NCBI GenBank assembly: GCA_946407465.1
Contig: CAMJOD010000009.1
Coordinates: forward strand, 1 to 34,582
Reading direction: 5' to 3'
Origin: an uncultured Clostridia bacterium
Lineage (GTDB): Bacteria > Bacillota > Clostridia > Oscillospirales > Acutalibacteraceae
DNA: 34,582 nucleotides
In this document: positions 23,656 to 32,867 of the stretch, piece by piece
Layout: every line of letters begins with the position of its first letter
Numbering within the stretch: position 1 is the first letter of the stretch
The notes under the pieces: model-generated
The model's database searches: none
Told to the model about the DNA's origin: nothing
Seen by the model: only the letters and a program-made list of their open reading frames with translations
Made by a program: the position numbers and the translations under genes

Positions 23656-24619
23656 TGCGTTCGGCGGCGACAACGCTCCGCTCGAGATCATCAAGGGCTG
23701 CGCCGAAGCGGTGCAGGAGCTTGATGTGGATATTATTTTGACCGGAAAAGAAAGCACCATCCGCGACACGGCGGCACAAAACCAAATCCCGCTCGACCGC
23801 ATGGAAATCGTCGATTGTAACGAGGTCATCACCATGCACGATGCAGCTGATAGTGTTGTCAAGGTGAAGAAGAACAGCTCAATGGCGGTCGGCTTTCGTC
23901 TGCTCAAGGAGGGTGCGGGCGACGCCTTTATCAGCGCCGGCAACAGCGGTGCGCTCTGCGTGGGCGCGACCCTGCTTGTCAAGCGCATCAAGGGCATCAA
24001 GCGGCCTGCCTTTGCGCCGGTGATTCCCACCACCACGGGCAACTGCATGCTGATCGACGGCGGCGCCAACGCGGAGTGCCGTCCCGAAATGCTGCGCCAG
24101 TTTGCGCTGATGGGCTCTATCTATATGGAAAAGGTCATGCATATCGAGAAGCCGCGCGTCGGACTTGCCAACGTCGGCAGCGAGGAACACAAGGGCACCG
24201 ACCTCTACCGCGAAACCTACGCGCTGCTCAAAAACGCGCCGGTGAATTTCTTCGGCAACATCGAGGGCAGGGATATCCCCAAGGGCGCCTGCGACGTGGT
24301 TGTCTGCGACGGCTTTACGGGCAACATGATTCTCAAAACCTATGAGGGTGTGGCGGCTGTTTTGCTGGCGGAGATTAAGAATATGTTTGCCGGCAGTGTC
24401 AAGGGCAAGATGGCGGCGGCGCTTTTGATGAAGGATCTCAAGAGCATGAAGTCGCGCTTTGACTACAACGCGGTCGGCGGCGCGCCGATTCTCGGTTCCG
24501 CTAAGCCGGTCTTTAAGGCGCACGGCGATTCCAAGGCGCGCACCATCAAAAACGCCATTCGTCTGTGCAAGGATTATGTGAACGCAAAGGCGATTGAGGA
24601 GATTTCCGCCTCGCTTTAA
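23639..24619 (+). CDS. plsX: Phosphate acyltransferase PlsX
   Basis: 326 residues. PlsX makes acyl phosphate from acyl-ACP, the first step of phospholipid synthesis in the PlsX/PlsY route; it is a peripheral membrane enzyme. Seen: IIVDAFGGDNAP at the N-terminus, ISAGNSGALCVGA, RPAFAPVIPTTTG and VVCDGFTGNMILKT. The start is ATG 23639, with GGGTGA five bases upstream; GTG 23630 overlaps that site. In many Firmicutes fab genes and acpP lie between plsX and rnc; here plsX is followed directly by rnc, so acpP must be elsewhere. Confidence 0.97.
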   Translation: MKIIVDAFGGDNAPLEIIKGCAEAVQELDVDIILTGKESTIRDTAAQNQIPLDRMEIVDCNEVITMHDAADSVVKVKKNSSMAVGFRLLKEGAGDAFISAGNSGALCVGATLLVKRIKGIKRPAFAPVIPTTTGNCMLIDGGANAECRPEMLRQFALMGSIYMEKVMHIEKPRVGLANVGSEEHKGTDLYRETYALLKNAPVNFFGNIEGRDIPKGACDVVVCDGFTGNMILKTYEGVAAVLLAEIKNMFAGSVKGKMAAALLMKDLKSMKSRFDYNAVGGAPILGSAKPVFKAHGDSKARTIKNAIRLCKDYVNAKAIEEISASL

Positions 24620-24660
24620 GGCGCCGAAAAACCGTGTCGTCTTGACAATCATCTACTATA

Positions 24661-24695
24661 GGGCATCTCTGTGCAGAAAAAATTCGGAGGTGCCC
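24661..24695 (+). promoter_or_regulatory. Leader hairpin upstream of rnc, masking a GGAGG
   Basis: GGGCATCTCT (24661-24670) pairs with GGAGGTGCCC (24686-24695) over ten positions, two of them G-U, with a 15-base loop. The 3' arm holds a strong GGAGG that has no start codon at a useful distance; the rnc start uses a second site, GGAG at 24701-24704. The hairpin may regulate rnc translation or be cut by its product. Confidence 0.5.
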
Positions 24696-24709
24696 GTAAC
24701 GGAGTTACT

Positions 24710-25384
24710 ATGGAACTGGAAGATAAAATAGGCTATCATTTTAAGAATAAAGATCTCCTCACAGCGGCGCTGACACATTCCTCCTACGCCAACGAGCGCA
24801 AGTCGCAGCACATCACCTACAATGAGCGGCTGGAGTTTTTGGGTGACGCCGTGCTGTCGATTGTCGTCAGCGACTACATCTTCAAGCATTGCCCCGACCT
24901 GCCGGAGGGAGATCTGACCAAGCTGCGCGCTTCGCTGGTCTGCGAAAAATCGCTGTTCGCGTTTGCCAAACAAATCAATCTCGGCAGCTATCTGCTGTTG
25001 AGCAAGGGGGAGCGCAACAACGGAGGCGCCAACCGTCCGTCGATTGTCTCCGACGCGTTTGAGGCGTTGATTGCCGCGATTTATATCGACGGCGGCATCG
25101 AGGCGGCAGGCAGGCATATTTTGAATTTTGTGGTGCCTGCCATCAAGAATTTTAAGAGAAAGCCCGTCAAGGACTACAAAACCACTTTGCAGGAAATCAT
25201 TCAAAAAAATCCCGGCGAGCGGCTGGACTATGTTCTCGTCTCCGAAAGCGGCCCCGACCACAACAAGCACTTTGTCTTTGAGGTTCACCTCAACAGCAAC
25301 GTAATCGGCAGGGGCGGCGGCAGAAGCAAAAAGGAAGCCGAGCAGCAGGCAGCACGGGAGGCGTTGGAGCTGATGGGCTATTAA
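24710..25384 (+). CDS. rnc: Ribonuclease III
   Basis: A 224-residue double-strand-specific endoribonuclease that matures rRNA and processes mRNA. The signature NERLEFLGD (38-46) with the catalytic Glu42 and Asp46, the later acidic pair in DAFEALIAAIYID, and a C-terminal dsRNA-binding domain (LQEIIQKNPGERLDY...GRGGGRSKKEAEQQAA) are all present. The start is ATG 24710 with GGAG five bases upstream; the in-frame codon at 24671 would put the leader hairpin inside the gene. The stop TAA at 25382-25384 overlaps the apparent ATT start of the radical SAM gene. Confidence 0.97.
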   Translation: MELEDKIGYHFKNKDLLTAALTHSSYANERKSQHITYNERLEFLGDAVLSIVVSDYIFKHCPDLPEGDLTKLRASLVCEKSLFAFAKQINLGSYLLLSKGERNNGGANRPSIVSDAFEALIAAIYIDGGIEAAGRHILNFVVPAIKNFKRKPVKDYKTTLQEIIQKNPGERLDYVLVSESGPDHNKHFVFEVHLNSNVIGRGGGRSKKEAEQQAAREALELMGY

Positions 25385-26384
25385 ACAAGGCAATATTTCA
25401 ATTTTTATACCGCATAACGGCTGCCCGCATCAGTGCAGCTTTTGCAATCAGAAGAATATCACGGGACAAGCCGCGCAGCCGCAGCCGGCTGACGTCCGGC
25501 GCACACTGGAACAGGCGCTGCGCGATTTGGGAGAGTGGACAAAACAGACGGAAATCGCCTTTTTCGGCGGCAGCTTCACCGCGATTGACAGAGCGTACAT
25601 GTGCGCCCTGCTCGGCGCGGCGCAGCCGTATTTGCCGCGTTTTTACGGCATCCGTATCTCCACGCGTCCCGACGCTATAGATGAAGAGGTGCTCGCGCTG
25701 CTCCGAAACAGCGGCGTTACCGCGATTGAGCTGGGCGCACAGTCAATGGATAATTCTGTTTTGGAATTAAACAAGCGCGGTCATACCGCGGAGGATGTCC
25801 GAAACGCCTCGGCGCTGATTCGGCGCTTTGGCTTTTCGCTCGGCTTGCAGATGATGACCGGTCTTTACGGCGCAACGGCGCAAACCGACAGGGAGACCGC
25901 AAAAAAAATCATCGCGCTGCAGCCCGACACGGTGCGGATTTATCCCACCGTTATCCTGCGCGGCACCGAGCTTGCCTCGCTGTATGCGGACGGAAGCTTC
26001 TGTCCGTATACCTTGGAGGATTCCGTGGCGCTGTGCGCCGACCTTATTCTTCTGTTTGCAAAAGCCGACATTCCGGTGATACGGCTGGGTCTGCATTATT
26101 CTGACAGCTTGGTTCAAAACAGCCTGGGGAATAACTATCACCCTGCCTTTAAGGAGCTGTGTGAAAACAAGATTTTTGACGGCCTGTTTTTAGAGCAGGC
26201 TGAGGCGCTCGGGCAAAGGCGCCTGCAACTGACCGTCCATCCCAAGTCGCTCTCCAAGCTGCTCGGTCAGCGAAAACGCAATCTTTTGCACTGGCAGGAG
26301 ATGGGCTATGAGATAACGGTGCGGACGGACGAACGATTAGAAAAGTACGAACTAGGGGTATGTAATGCGACTGAAATCTCTTGA
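25380..26384 (+). CDS. Elp3-like radical SAM protein, apparent ATT start
   Basis: About 334 residues. The iron-sulfur cluster motif CPHQCSFC (CX3CX2C) begins at 25422, followed by AFFGGSFTAI and the SAM-binding barrel strands, then a C-terminal region (LQLTVHPKSLSKLLGQ) typical of the Elp3-like group often found beside rnc and smc in Clostridia. It lacks the Elp3 acetyltransferase domain. Function unknown; a tRNA-related role is only a guess. The frame is closed by a TGA at 25371, and the first ATG/GTG/TTG is TTG 25527, well past the cluster motif. ATT 25380 gives MKQGNISIFIPHNGCP, a family-like N-terminus, with GGAG ten bases upstream. It overlaps smc by 20 bases. Confidence 0.9.
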   Translation: MKQGNISIFIPHNGCPHQCSFCNQKNITGQAAQPQPADVRRTLEQALRDLGEWTKQTEIAFFGGSFTAIDRAYMCALLGAAQPYLPRFYGIRISTRPDAIDEEVLALLRNSGVTAIELGAQSMDNSVLELNKRGHTAEDVRNASALIRRFGFSLGLQMMTGLYGATAQTDRETAKKIIALQPDTVRIYPTVILRGTELASLYADGSFCPYTLEDSVALCADLILLFAKADIPVIRLGLHYSDSLVQNSLGNNYHPAFKELCENKIFDGLFLEQAEALGQRRLQLTVHPKSLSKLLGQRKRNLLHWQEMGYEITVRTDERLEKYELGVCNATEIS

Positions 26385-29300
26385 AGTGCACGGCTTCAAA
26401 ACCTTTCCCGACAAAACAAAATTATCCTTTGAAAGCGGCATCACCTCGGTCGTCGGACCCAACGGCTCCGGCAAGAGCAACATCAGCGACGCTATTCGCT
26501 GGGTGCTGGGCGAGCAGTCGCCCAAGAGCCTGCGCTGCTCGCGTATGGAGGACGTGGTGTTCAACGGCACAGACAAGCGCAAAAAGACAGGCTATGCCGA
26601 GGTGACGCTGAATATTGACAACAGCGACAGGATGCTCGACTTCAACGGCGACGAAATCGCCGTGACGCGCCGCTATTACCGCAGCGGCGAAAGCGAGTAT
26701 CTCATCAACAAAGCCGCCGTGCGCCTGCGCGACATCAACGAGCTGTTTATGGACACAGGCTTGGGACGCGACGGCTATTCCATGATCGGACAGGGCAAAA
26801 TCGACAGTATCGTCTCCTCCAAAAGCGAGGACAGGCGTGAGATTTTTGAGGAAGCGGCAGGCATTTCCAAATACCGCTACCGCAAAATCGAAGCGGAGCG
26901 CAAGCTCAAAAACACCGAGGACAACCTTTTGCGCCTGCGCGATATTGTGACGGAGCTGGAGGAGCGCGTCGGACCGCTGAAAAAGCAGAGCGAAAAGGCG
27001 CAGCAGTTTTTGACATACAGCGAAGAAAAGCGCGGTCTGGAGATTGCGCTGTGGCTGCTCACCCTCGACAAATCACAGGATAACCTCAAGGTGCAGGACG
27101 AAAAGATTTCCATCGCCAGGGCGCAGTATGACGAAGCGGAGCAGGCGTTGGAGAATATTCAGGCGGAGACCGAGGAAATCTATCAAAAGAACGGCGGACT
27201 CGCCGCCAAGTCGGAGGCGATTCGCTCGCAAATCACGTCCATCGACGCAGAAATTGCCGAGAAGAACGCCCTCAAATCCGTTGCCGAGAACGATATTCTG
27301 CACCATAACGAAAATATTGAGCGCGTCAAAAACGAGATTGAGCAGGCGGAGAAAAACGCCGGTGAATTTGAAAAAAGCATTGCCGAAAAACAGGCGCAAA
27401 TCAACGTGCTCGACCATCAGATTATCACCAAACAAAAGCAGTATGCCGAGGTCAGCGAGCGGCTGAACCTCATCAATATGGATTCGAGCAAGAGCGGCGA
27501 CGCCCTGCAGGAGCTGACCGCCGCGTTGTCGGTGCTGACCTCCCAGTCCGCTGACGCACGCGTCATCGACATGACCTCCGACAGCAGCATCAACGAGCTG
27601 ACAAGCCGTATCGAAGCGCTGAAGGAGAACCGCGACGAAAAGGCGGCGCAGTCCGGCGAGCTGCTCGAAATGCTCGACAGCTACACCAAAAGAATCGCGG
27701 AGGGAGAGGCGGCTACCGCCTCGCTTTCCAACACCATAGACGGACTTTCCATCAAGCTGGAAGCCAAGCAAAGGCGTGCGGAGGAGTGCAAGCGCGAGAG
27801 CGACCGTCTCACGCTCGACATCAACGAGCACCGCCGCAAAATCACCTTTTTGGAAAACATGGAGCGCAATCTGGAGGGCTTCTCCAAGAGCGTCAAACAG
27901 GTGGTCAGCGCCGCCAAAAGCGGCAAGCTGCACGGTGTTTTCGGCCCCGTTTCACGCGTGATTTCGGTGCCCAGGCAGTATGCCACCGCGATTGAAATCG
28001 CGCTGGGCGCGGCTATGCAAAACATCGTGGTGGGCAGCGACGAGGACGCCAAGCAGGCAATTCGCTACCTGAAAAACACCGACGGCGGCAGAGCGACCTT
28101 TTTGCCGCTCAACACCATCAAGCCGCGTGAGCTGCGCGAGAACGGTCTGGACGCCTGCTACGGCTTTGTGGGCGTGGCGGCTGCGCTCTGTGCCTGCGAC
28201 GACAAGTTCCGCAACATCCGTGACAACCTGCTCGGCAAGATTGTGATTGCCGACGACCTCAACAGCGCCGCGGCGATTGCCAAGCAGTACGGCTACCGCT
28301 TCAAGGTCGTGACTCTCGACGGTCAGGTCGTCAACGCAGGCGGTTCGCTCACGGGCGGTTCGCTGGCGCGCAGCACCGGCGTATTGAGCCGCGCGGCGGA
28401 AATCGCGCAGCTAAAGGCGCAGACCGAAAAGCTCGGCGCCGCCATGCGGCAGTCGCAGACGCGCACGGAGCAGACAGCAGGAGAGCTTGCCGCTATTGAA
28501 GCGGAGCTGCTCGGCAGCCGCGCCGAGCTGTCCAACCGTCAGCAGGAGCTGGTGCGTCTGGACGCGGAAAAACGCGCCTGCGAAAACGAGCTTGCAGCCG
28601 CACGCGACACGGCGGACAGTGCCGAAACGGAAATCAACACCTGTCTGGAGCGCATTGAGGGACTCAAAAAGAGCCGCGAACAGGCGCGCCAAAGGCTGAC
28701 AGAGTTAAATATAAAAATTGCCGACGCGGAGCAAAAGGTCAACGCTGTCACAGGCGACCGCGCCGCGCTGACAGAGCAGCGCGAGGCGCTGACCGATGAT
28801 CTGCAAAATATTCGTCTGGAAATTGTCACCGCACAAAAGGATATAGACGCGCTCAACGCCGAGATTGTCTACGCCAAAAATTCCGGCTCCGACATGGACG
28901 AGCGCCGTGCCGCGCTGAACGCGCAAATTGCGTCCTTTCAGCGGTCTGTCGCCGAAAAGAAGGAGGAAATCGAGGGCTACAACCGCCTGATTGAAAAGCT
29001 CCTGCAAACCCGTCAGGCACAGGAGCGGCAGCAGGAGGCGCTCTCGCAGCAGCGCAGCCTGCTCGAAAAGCGCAGCGTGGACATCCGCGCCGCCGAGCGT
29101 GCCAAAACCGCCGAGCGCGAAAATTCCGGCAGAGAGCTGGCGCGCTTGGAGGAGAGAAAAATCAATCTGCAAAAGGAATATGACACCATCATTTCCAAGC
29201 TGTGGGAGGAATATGAGCTGACACGCCGCGAGGCGGAAAAAATTGCCGTCAAAATCGAGGAGCCTGCCAAAGCGCAAAAGCGGCTGACAAGCCTCAAGCA

Positions 29301-29940
29301 GAGCATCAAGGCGCTGGGCAGCGTCAACGTGTCGGCGATTGAAGAATACAAAGAGGTTTCGGAGCGCTACGAGTTTATGAGCGTGCAGGTGCGCGACGTA
29401 GAGAAATCCAAAAACGAAATCGAGCGGCTGATCACCTCGCTCACCAAACAGATGAAAGAGGTATTTGTAGAGAGCTTTGAGCAGATTAACCGCAACTTTA
29501 CCTATACCTTCAAGGAGTTGTTCGGCGGCGGCACGGCTTCGCTGTCCCTTGCCGACCCCGAAAATATACTGACGAGCGGCATCGACATTGTCGTGCATCC
29601 GCCCGGAAAAATCGTCGTTCACCTCGACGCGCTGTCCGGCGGCGAAAAGGCGCTGGTTGCCATCGCCCTGTACTTTGCGATTATGAAGGTGCGTCCGGCT
29701 CCGTTCTGCGTCATGGACGAAATCGAAGCCGCGCTCGACGATGTAAATGTCAACCGCTTTGCAAGCTATCTGCGGCGGCTGACCGACAAAACGCAGTTTA
29801 TCCTGATTACCCACCGCCGCGGCACGATGGAGGAAGCCGACGTGCTCTACGGCGTCACCATGCAGGACGAGGGCATTTCCAAGCTCTTGGAGCTGCGCTC
29901 GACAGAGGTTGCCGAAAAACTCGGTATCAAAACGAATTAA
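26365..29940 (+). CDS. smc: Chromosome partition protein SMC
   Basis: 1191 residues, the usual SMC length. It works with ScpA and ScpB to compact and segregate the chromosome. Order of parts: N-terminal ATPase half with Walker A GPNGSGKSN (31-39); a long coiled coil; the hinge (about 520-670, from KLHGVFGPV to GGSLTGGSL); a returning coiled coil; and the C-terminal ATPase half with signature LSGGEKALVA (about 1089) and Walker B FCVMDEIEAALDD (about 1113). Start ATG 26365 has AGGGG six bases upstream and overlaps the radical SAM gene. It is followed by ftsY after 17 bases, the conserved smc-ftsY order. Confidence 0.98.
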   Translation: MRLKSLEVHGFKTFPDKTKLSFESGITSVVGPNGSGKSNISDAIRWVLGEQSPKSLRCSRMEDVVFNGTDKRKKTGYAEVTLNIDNSDRMLDFNGDEIAVTRRYYRSGESEYLINKAAVRLRDINELFMDTGLGRDGYSMIGQGKIDSIVSSKSEDRREIFEEAAGISKYRYRKIEAERKLKNTEDNLLRLRDIVTELEERVGPLKKQSEKAQQFLTYSEEKRGLEIALWLLTLDKSQDNLKVQDEKISIARAQYDEAEQALENIQAETEEIYQKNGGLAAKSEAIRSQITSIDAEIAEKNALKSVAENDILHHNENIERVKNEIEQAEKNAGEFEKSIAEKQAQINVLDHQIITKQKQYAEVSERLNLINMDSSKSGDALQELTAALSVLTSQSADARVIDMTSDSSINELTSRIEALKENRDEKAAQSGELLEMLDSYTKRIAEGEAATASLSNTIDGLSIKLEAKQRRAEECKRESDRLTLDINEHRRKITFLENMERNLEGFSKSVKQVVSAAKSGKLHGVFGPVSRVISVPRQYATAIEIALGAAMQNIVVGSDEDAKQAIRYLKNTDGGRATFLPLNTIKPRELRENGLDACYGFVGVAAALCACDDKFRNIRDNLLGKIVIADDLNSAAAIAKQYGYRFKVVTLDGQVVNAGGSLTGGSLARSTGVLSRAAEIAQLKAQTEKLGAAMRQSQTRTEQTAGELAAIEAELLGSRAELSNRQQELVRLDAEKRACENELAAARDTADSAETEINTCLERIEGLKKSREQARQRLTELNIKIADAEQKVNAVTGDRAALTEQREALTDDLQNIRLEIVTAQKDIDALNAEIVYAKNSGSDMDERRAALNAQIASFQRSVAEKKEEIEGYNRLIEKLLQTRQAQERQQEALSQQRSLLEKRSVDIRAAERAKTAERENSGRELARLEERKINLQKEYDTIISKLWEEYELTRREAEKIAVKIEEPAKAQKRLTSLKQSIKALGSVNVSAIEEYKEVSERYEFMSVQVRDVEKSKNEIERLITSLTKQMKEVFVESFEQINRNFTYTFKELFGGGTASLSLADPENILTSGIDIVVHPPGKIVVHLDALSGGEKALVAIALYFAIMKVRPAPFCVMDEIEAALDDVNVNRFASYLRRLTDKTQFILITHRRGTMEEADVLYGVTMQDEGISKLLELRSTEVAEKLGIKTN

Positions 29941-29957
29941 CAAAAAGGAATGATGAT

Positions 29958-30872
29958 ATGGGCATTTTCAGTAAAATTAAGGAAGGCTTGAAAAAAACAA
30001 GAAAAGCAGTCATGGGGCAGATCGAAGCCATGCTGCGCTCCTTTACCAAAATCGACGAGGATTTGTTTGAGGAGCTGGAGGAGCTGTTGGTAATGGGCGA
30101 CGTGGGCGTCCCGACGGCGGAAAAAATCTGTGCCGAGCTGCGCGCGCGCGTCAAAAAGAACGGTATAACCGACCCCAACCAAATCAACGGCTTGCTGCAG
30201 GAAATCATCACCGAAATGCTCTCCGGCGGCGAGGAGCTGGACACCTCCACCTCGCCCTCCGTTATTCTTGTCATCGGCGTAAACGGCGTGGGCAAGACCA
30301 CCACCATCGGCAAGCTCGCCAAAATGCTGTCCGATGACGGCAAGCGCGTGCTGCTGGCGGCAGCCGACACCTTTCGCGCGGCGGCAATCGACCAGCTCGA
30401 TATTTGGGCGCAGCGCGCAGGCTGTGAGATTATCAAGCAAAACGAGGGCAGCGACCCGGCTGCGGTCATCTTTGACGCGATTGCGGCGGCAAAGGCGAGA
30501 GGCGCGGATGTGATTATCTGCGACACTGCAGGCAGGCTGCACAACAAAAAGCATTTGATGGATGAGCTGGCAAAAATCAACCGCGTCATCGACCGCGAGC
30601 TGCCCGACGCCACAAAGGAGAAGCTTCTTGTGCTCGACGCCACAACGGGTCAGAACGCCGTCAATCAGGCGGAGCAGTTCCGCGAGGCGACCGGCATCAC
30701 CGGCATCGTGCTCACCAAGCTCGACGGCACCGCCAAGGGCGGCGTGGTGCTCGCCATCAAGGAGGGCTTGGGCATTCCCGTCAAGTTTATCGGCGTAGGC
30801 GAGCAGATAGACGACCTGCAGCCGTTCAACGCGGAGGATTTTGCGCGGGCGCTGTTTGAAACGGTGGAGTGA
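29958..30872 (+). CDS. ftsY: Signal recognition particle receptor FtsY
   Basis: A 304-residue GTPase that docks signal recognition particle complexes at the membrane. The helical N domain starts almost at once, without the long acidic A domain found in E. coli. The G domain shows GVNGVGKTTT (107-116), the insertion-box segment AAADTFRAAAIDQL, DTAGR and TKLDGTAKGG, and ends with the conserved GVGEQIDDLQPF. It lies 17 bases after smc and just before rdgB. Confidence 0.98.
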   Translation: MGIFSKIKEGLKKTRKAVMGQIEAMLRSFTKIDEDLFEELEELLVMGDVGVPTAEKICAELRARVKKNGITDPNQINGLLQEIITEMLSGGEELDTSTSPSVILVIGVNGVGKTTTIGKLAKMLSDDGKRVLLAAADTFRAAAIDQLDIWAQRAGCEIIKQNEGSDPAAVIFDAIAAAKARGADVIICDTAGRLHNKKHLMDELAKINRVIDRELPDATKEKLLVLDATTGQNAVNQAEQFREATGITGIVLTKLDGTAKGGVVLAIKEGLGIPVKFIGVGEQIDDLQPFNAEDFARALFETVE

Positions 30873-30877
30873 TGAAG

Positions 30878-31492
30878 ATGAAATTTATTATAGCGACCAA
30901 CAACGCCAAAAAGCTTGTGGAGATGGAGCGCATTCTCCAACCGCTCGGCATCGAGGCGGTTTCGGCGCGCGACGCCGGCGTGGTGCTTGACGAAGTAGAC
31001 GAAACCGGCACCACCTTTGCCGAAAACGCTTTTCAAAAGGCAAACGCAGCGTTTGTCAAAACCGGCATGCCTGCCGTGGCGGACGACTCGGGCATCTGCG
31101 TAGACGCCCTGGACGGCAGACCGGGCATCTATTCGGCACGCTACTGTCCGGAGCTTTGCCACAGCGACGAGGACAGAACGCAGCGCATTCTCGACGAGCT
31201 GGAGGGCGTTCCCGAGGGACAGCGCGGCGCACATTACACCTGCGCCATCTGCTGCATACTTCCAAACGGCGAGAGGATTGAGATAGAAGAAATCTGCGAG
31301 GGCACCATCGGCTACGCGTTTATCGGCGACGGCGGCTTTGGCTACGACCCGATTTTTATGCAGGGCGACAAGACCTTTGCACAGCTTACCGCTGAAGAAA
31401 AGGACAAGGTGAGCCACCGCGGCAAGGCGCTCCGTGCGCTCAAAACCAAGCTGGAAGCGTATATGAAGGGGAAGAATTATGCTGACAAGTAA
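30878..31492 (+). CDS. rdgB: XTP/dITP pyrophosphatase (RdgB/HAM1 family)
   Basis: A 204-residue enzyme that hydrolyses non-canonical purine nucleoside triphosphates such as dITP and XTP, keeping them out of DNA. Seen: FIIATNNAKKL, the ADDSGICVDALDGRPGIYSARY core, GYDPIF, and SHRGKAL near the end. The start is ATG 30878, which is eight bases after GGAG (30866-30869); ATG 30872 and GTG 30869 are too close to it. It overlaps yhbY by 14 bases. Confidence 0.96.
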   Translation: MKFIIATNNAKKLVEMERILQPLGIEAVSARDAGVVLDEVDETGTTFAENAFQKANAAFVKTGMPAVADDSGICVDALDGRPGIYSARYCPELCHSDEDRTQRILDELEGVPEGQRGAHYTCAICCILPNGERIEIEEICEGTIGYAFIGDGGFGYDPIFMQGDKTFAQLTAEEKDKVSHRGKALRALKTKLEAYMKGKNYADK

Positions 31493-31781
31493 ACAAAGAG
31501 CCTATCTGAGAGGGCTTGCCAACACGCTCGAAACCATCTTGATTGTGGGCAAGGGCGAAATTACCGACAACATCATTATGCAGGCGGACACCGCGCTGAC
31601 CGCGCGCGAAATCATCAAGGGAAAGCGGCTCGAAACCAGCGCCTATTCCGCGCGCGAATGCGCCGAGCTGCTGGCGGAAAAATGCGGCGCGGACGTGGTG
31701 CAGGTCATCGGCTCCAAATTTGTCCTGTACCGTCCGAATCCCGACGAGCCGGTCATCAAGCTGCCCGGGGCAAGAAAATGA
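31479..31781 (+). CDS. yhbY: YhbY-family (CRM domain) RNA-binding protein
   Basis: 100 residues, a single CRS1-YhbY domain: LTSKQRAYLRGLAN at the start, the VGKGEITDNI segment with the GxxG-type loop, and a basic C-terminus. Family members bind pre-50S ribosomal particles. GGGG lies a few bases upstream of ATG. The stop overlaps the next start (ATGA). In many Firmicutes nadD comes next; here it is absent and yqeK follows. Confidence 0.93.
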   Translation: MLTSKQRAYLRGLANTLETILIVGKGEITDNIIMQADTALTAREIIKGKRLETSAYSARECAELLAEKCGADVVQVIGSKFVLYRPNPDEPVIKLPGARK

Positions 31782-32365
31782 GCGGAAGTGGTTGGATGAG
31801 CGAAACGGATTACAAGCAAATTATCAGAGAATTGATGGGTGATTACCGCTTTGCCCACAGCTGCAATGTGGCACAGGAAGCGGTGACGCTCGCGGAGCTT
31901 TACGGCTGCGACCCCCAAAAGGCGTATCTCGCCGGCATTCTGCACGACATCACCAAGGAAATACCGCACGAAGAACAGTTGCAAATTATGAAAGACGGTG
32001 GTATAATTTTAGACAGCGTGCAGCAAAATGCGCCAAAGCTCTGGCATGCCGTCAGCGGCAGCGTCTATGTGCAGACGCATTTGGGCATTGACGACAGCGA
32101 TGTCATCAACGCCATTCGCTATCATACCACCGGCAGAAAAGGCATGTCGCTGCTCGAAAAAATCATCTACACCGCCGATTACACCTCCGCAGAGCGCAGC
32201 TATTCCGGCGCCGACATCATGCGCGAAAAGTCGCGCCAAAGCCTGGAGGACGCCATGCTGTTCAGCTGTCAGTACACGCTGCAAAAGCTCTCTGAGCAGG
32301 CGGCGGCGATTCACCCCGACCAGCTGGACTGCTACAACGAAATCGTATTAAACCGGAAAGGATAA
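31778..32365 (+). CDS. yqeK: HD-domain phosphohydrolase YqeK
   Basis: 195 residues, an HD-superfamily metal-dependent hydrolase; related YqeK proteins cleave Ap4A symmetrically. Seen: RFAHSCNVAQ, the HD pair in LAGILHDITKE, a third metal-binding His in RYHTTG, and YTADYTSAERSY. The start may be ATG 31778 (ATGA overlap with yhbY, GGGG seven bases upstream) or ATG 31796 (GGAAG seven bases upstream); the sequence does not decide. It stands next to rsfS as in most Firmicutes. Confidence 0.93.
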   Translation: MSGSGWMSETDYKQIIRELMGDYRFAHSCNVAQEAVTLAELYGCDPQKAYLAGILHDITKEIPHEEQLQIMKDGGIILDSVQQNAPKLWHAVSGSVYVQTHLGIDDSDVINAIRYHTTGRKGMSLLEKIIYTADYTSAERSYSGADIMREKSRQSLEDAMLFSCQYTLQKLSEQAAAIHPDQLDCYNEIVLNRKG

Positions 32366-32369
32366 ACCT

Positions 32370-32729
32370 ATGACATCATTGGAAACCGCGCGCCTCGCCG
32401 TCAAGGCACTCGACGGCAAAAAGGGGCTCAACATACAGGTTATTGAAATCAGCGATATTTCGGTGCTCGCCGACTACATGGTCATCGCTACCGGCACCAG
32501 CTCCACCCATGTCAAGGCGCTTGCCGACGAGGTGGAATACCGTCTCGACGAAGCCGGTATTTCCGTTAGCCACATCGAGGGCTACCGCTCCAACACGTGG
32601 ATTCTGCTCGACTACATCGACGTGATTGTCCATGTCTTTGACAATGAGGCAAGAGATTTCTATGACCTCGACAGAATGTGGGCGGACGGAAAGCCCGTTG
32701 ATGTTTCGGACATCATCAAAGAAAATTAG
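32370..32729 (+). CDS. rsfS: Ribosomal silencing factor RsfS
   Basis: 119 residues. RsfS binds ribosomal protein L14 on the 50S subunit and blocks subunit joining when nutrients are scarce. Seen: the family core DISVLADYMVIATGTSSTHVKALAD, GYRSNTWILLDYIDVIVHVF and the C-terminal YDLDRMWADG. AAAGGA precedes the ATG. It is the last gene before a repeat-filled spacer. Confidence 0.97.
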   Translation: MTSLETARLAVKALDGKKGLNIQVIEISDISVLADYMVIATGTSSTHVKALADEVEYRLDEAGISVSHIEGYRSNTWILLDYIDVIVHVFDNEARDFYDLDRMWADGKPVDVSDIIKEN

Positions 32730-32733
32730 TGCA

Positions 32734-32847
<114 letters not shown>

Positions 32848-32867
32848 TTAAAACCGGAGGGATTAAT

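Noticed and set aside
24642-24670. Promoter upstream of rnc (TTGACA at 24642)
   Set aside because: The -35 match is perfect, and shares GTCGTCTTGACAA with the pcrA promoter, but no acceptable -10 box lies 16-18 bases downstream.
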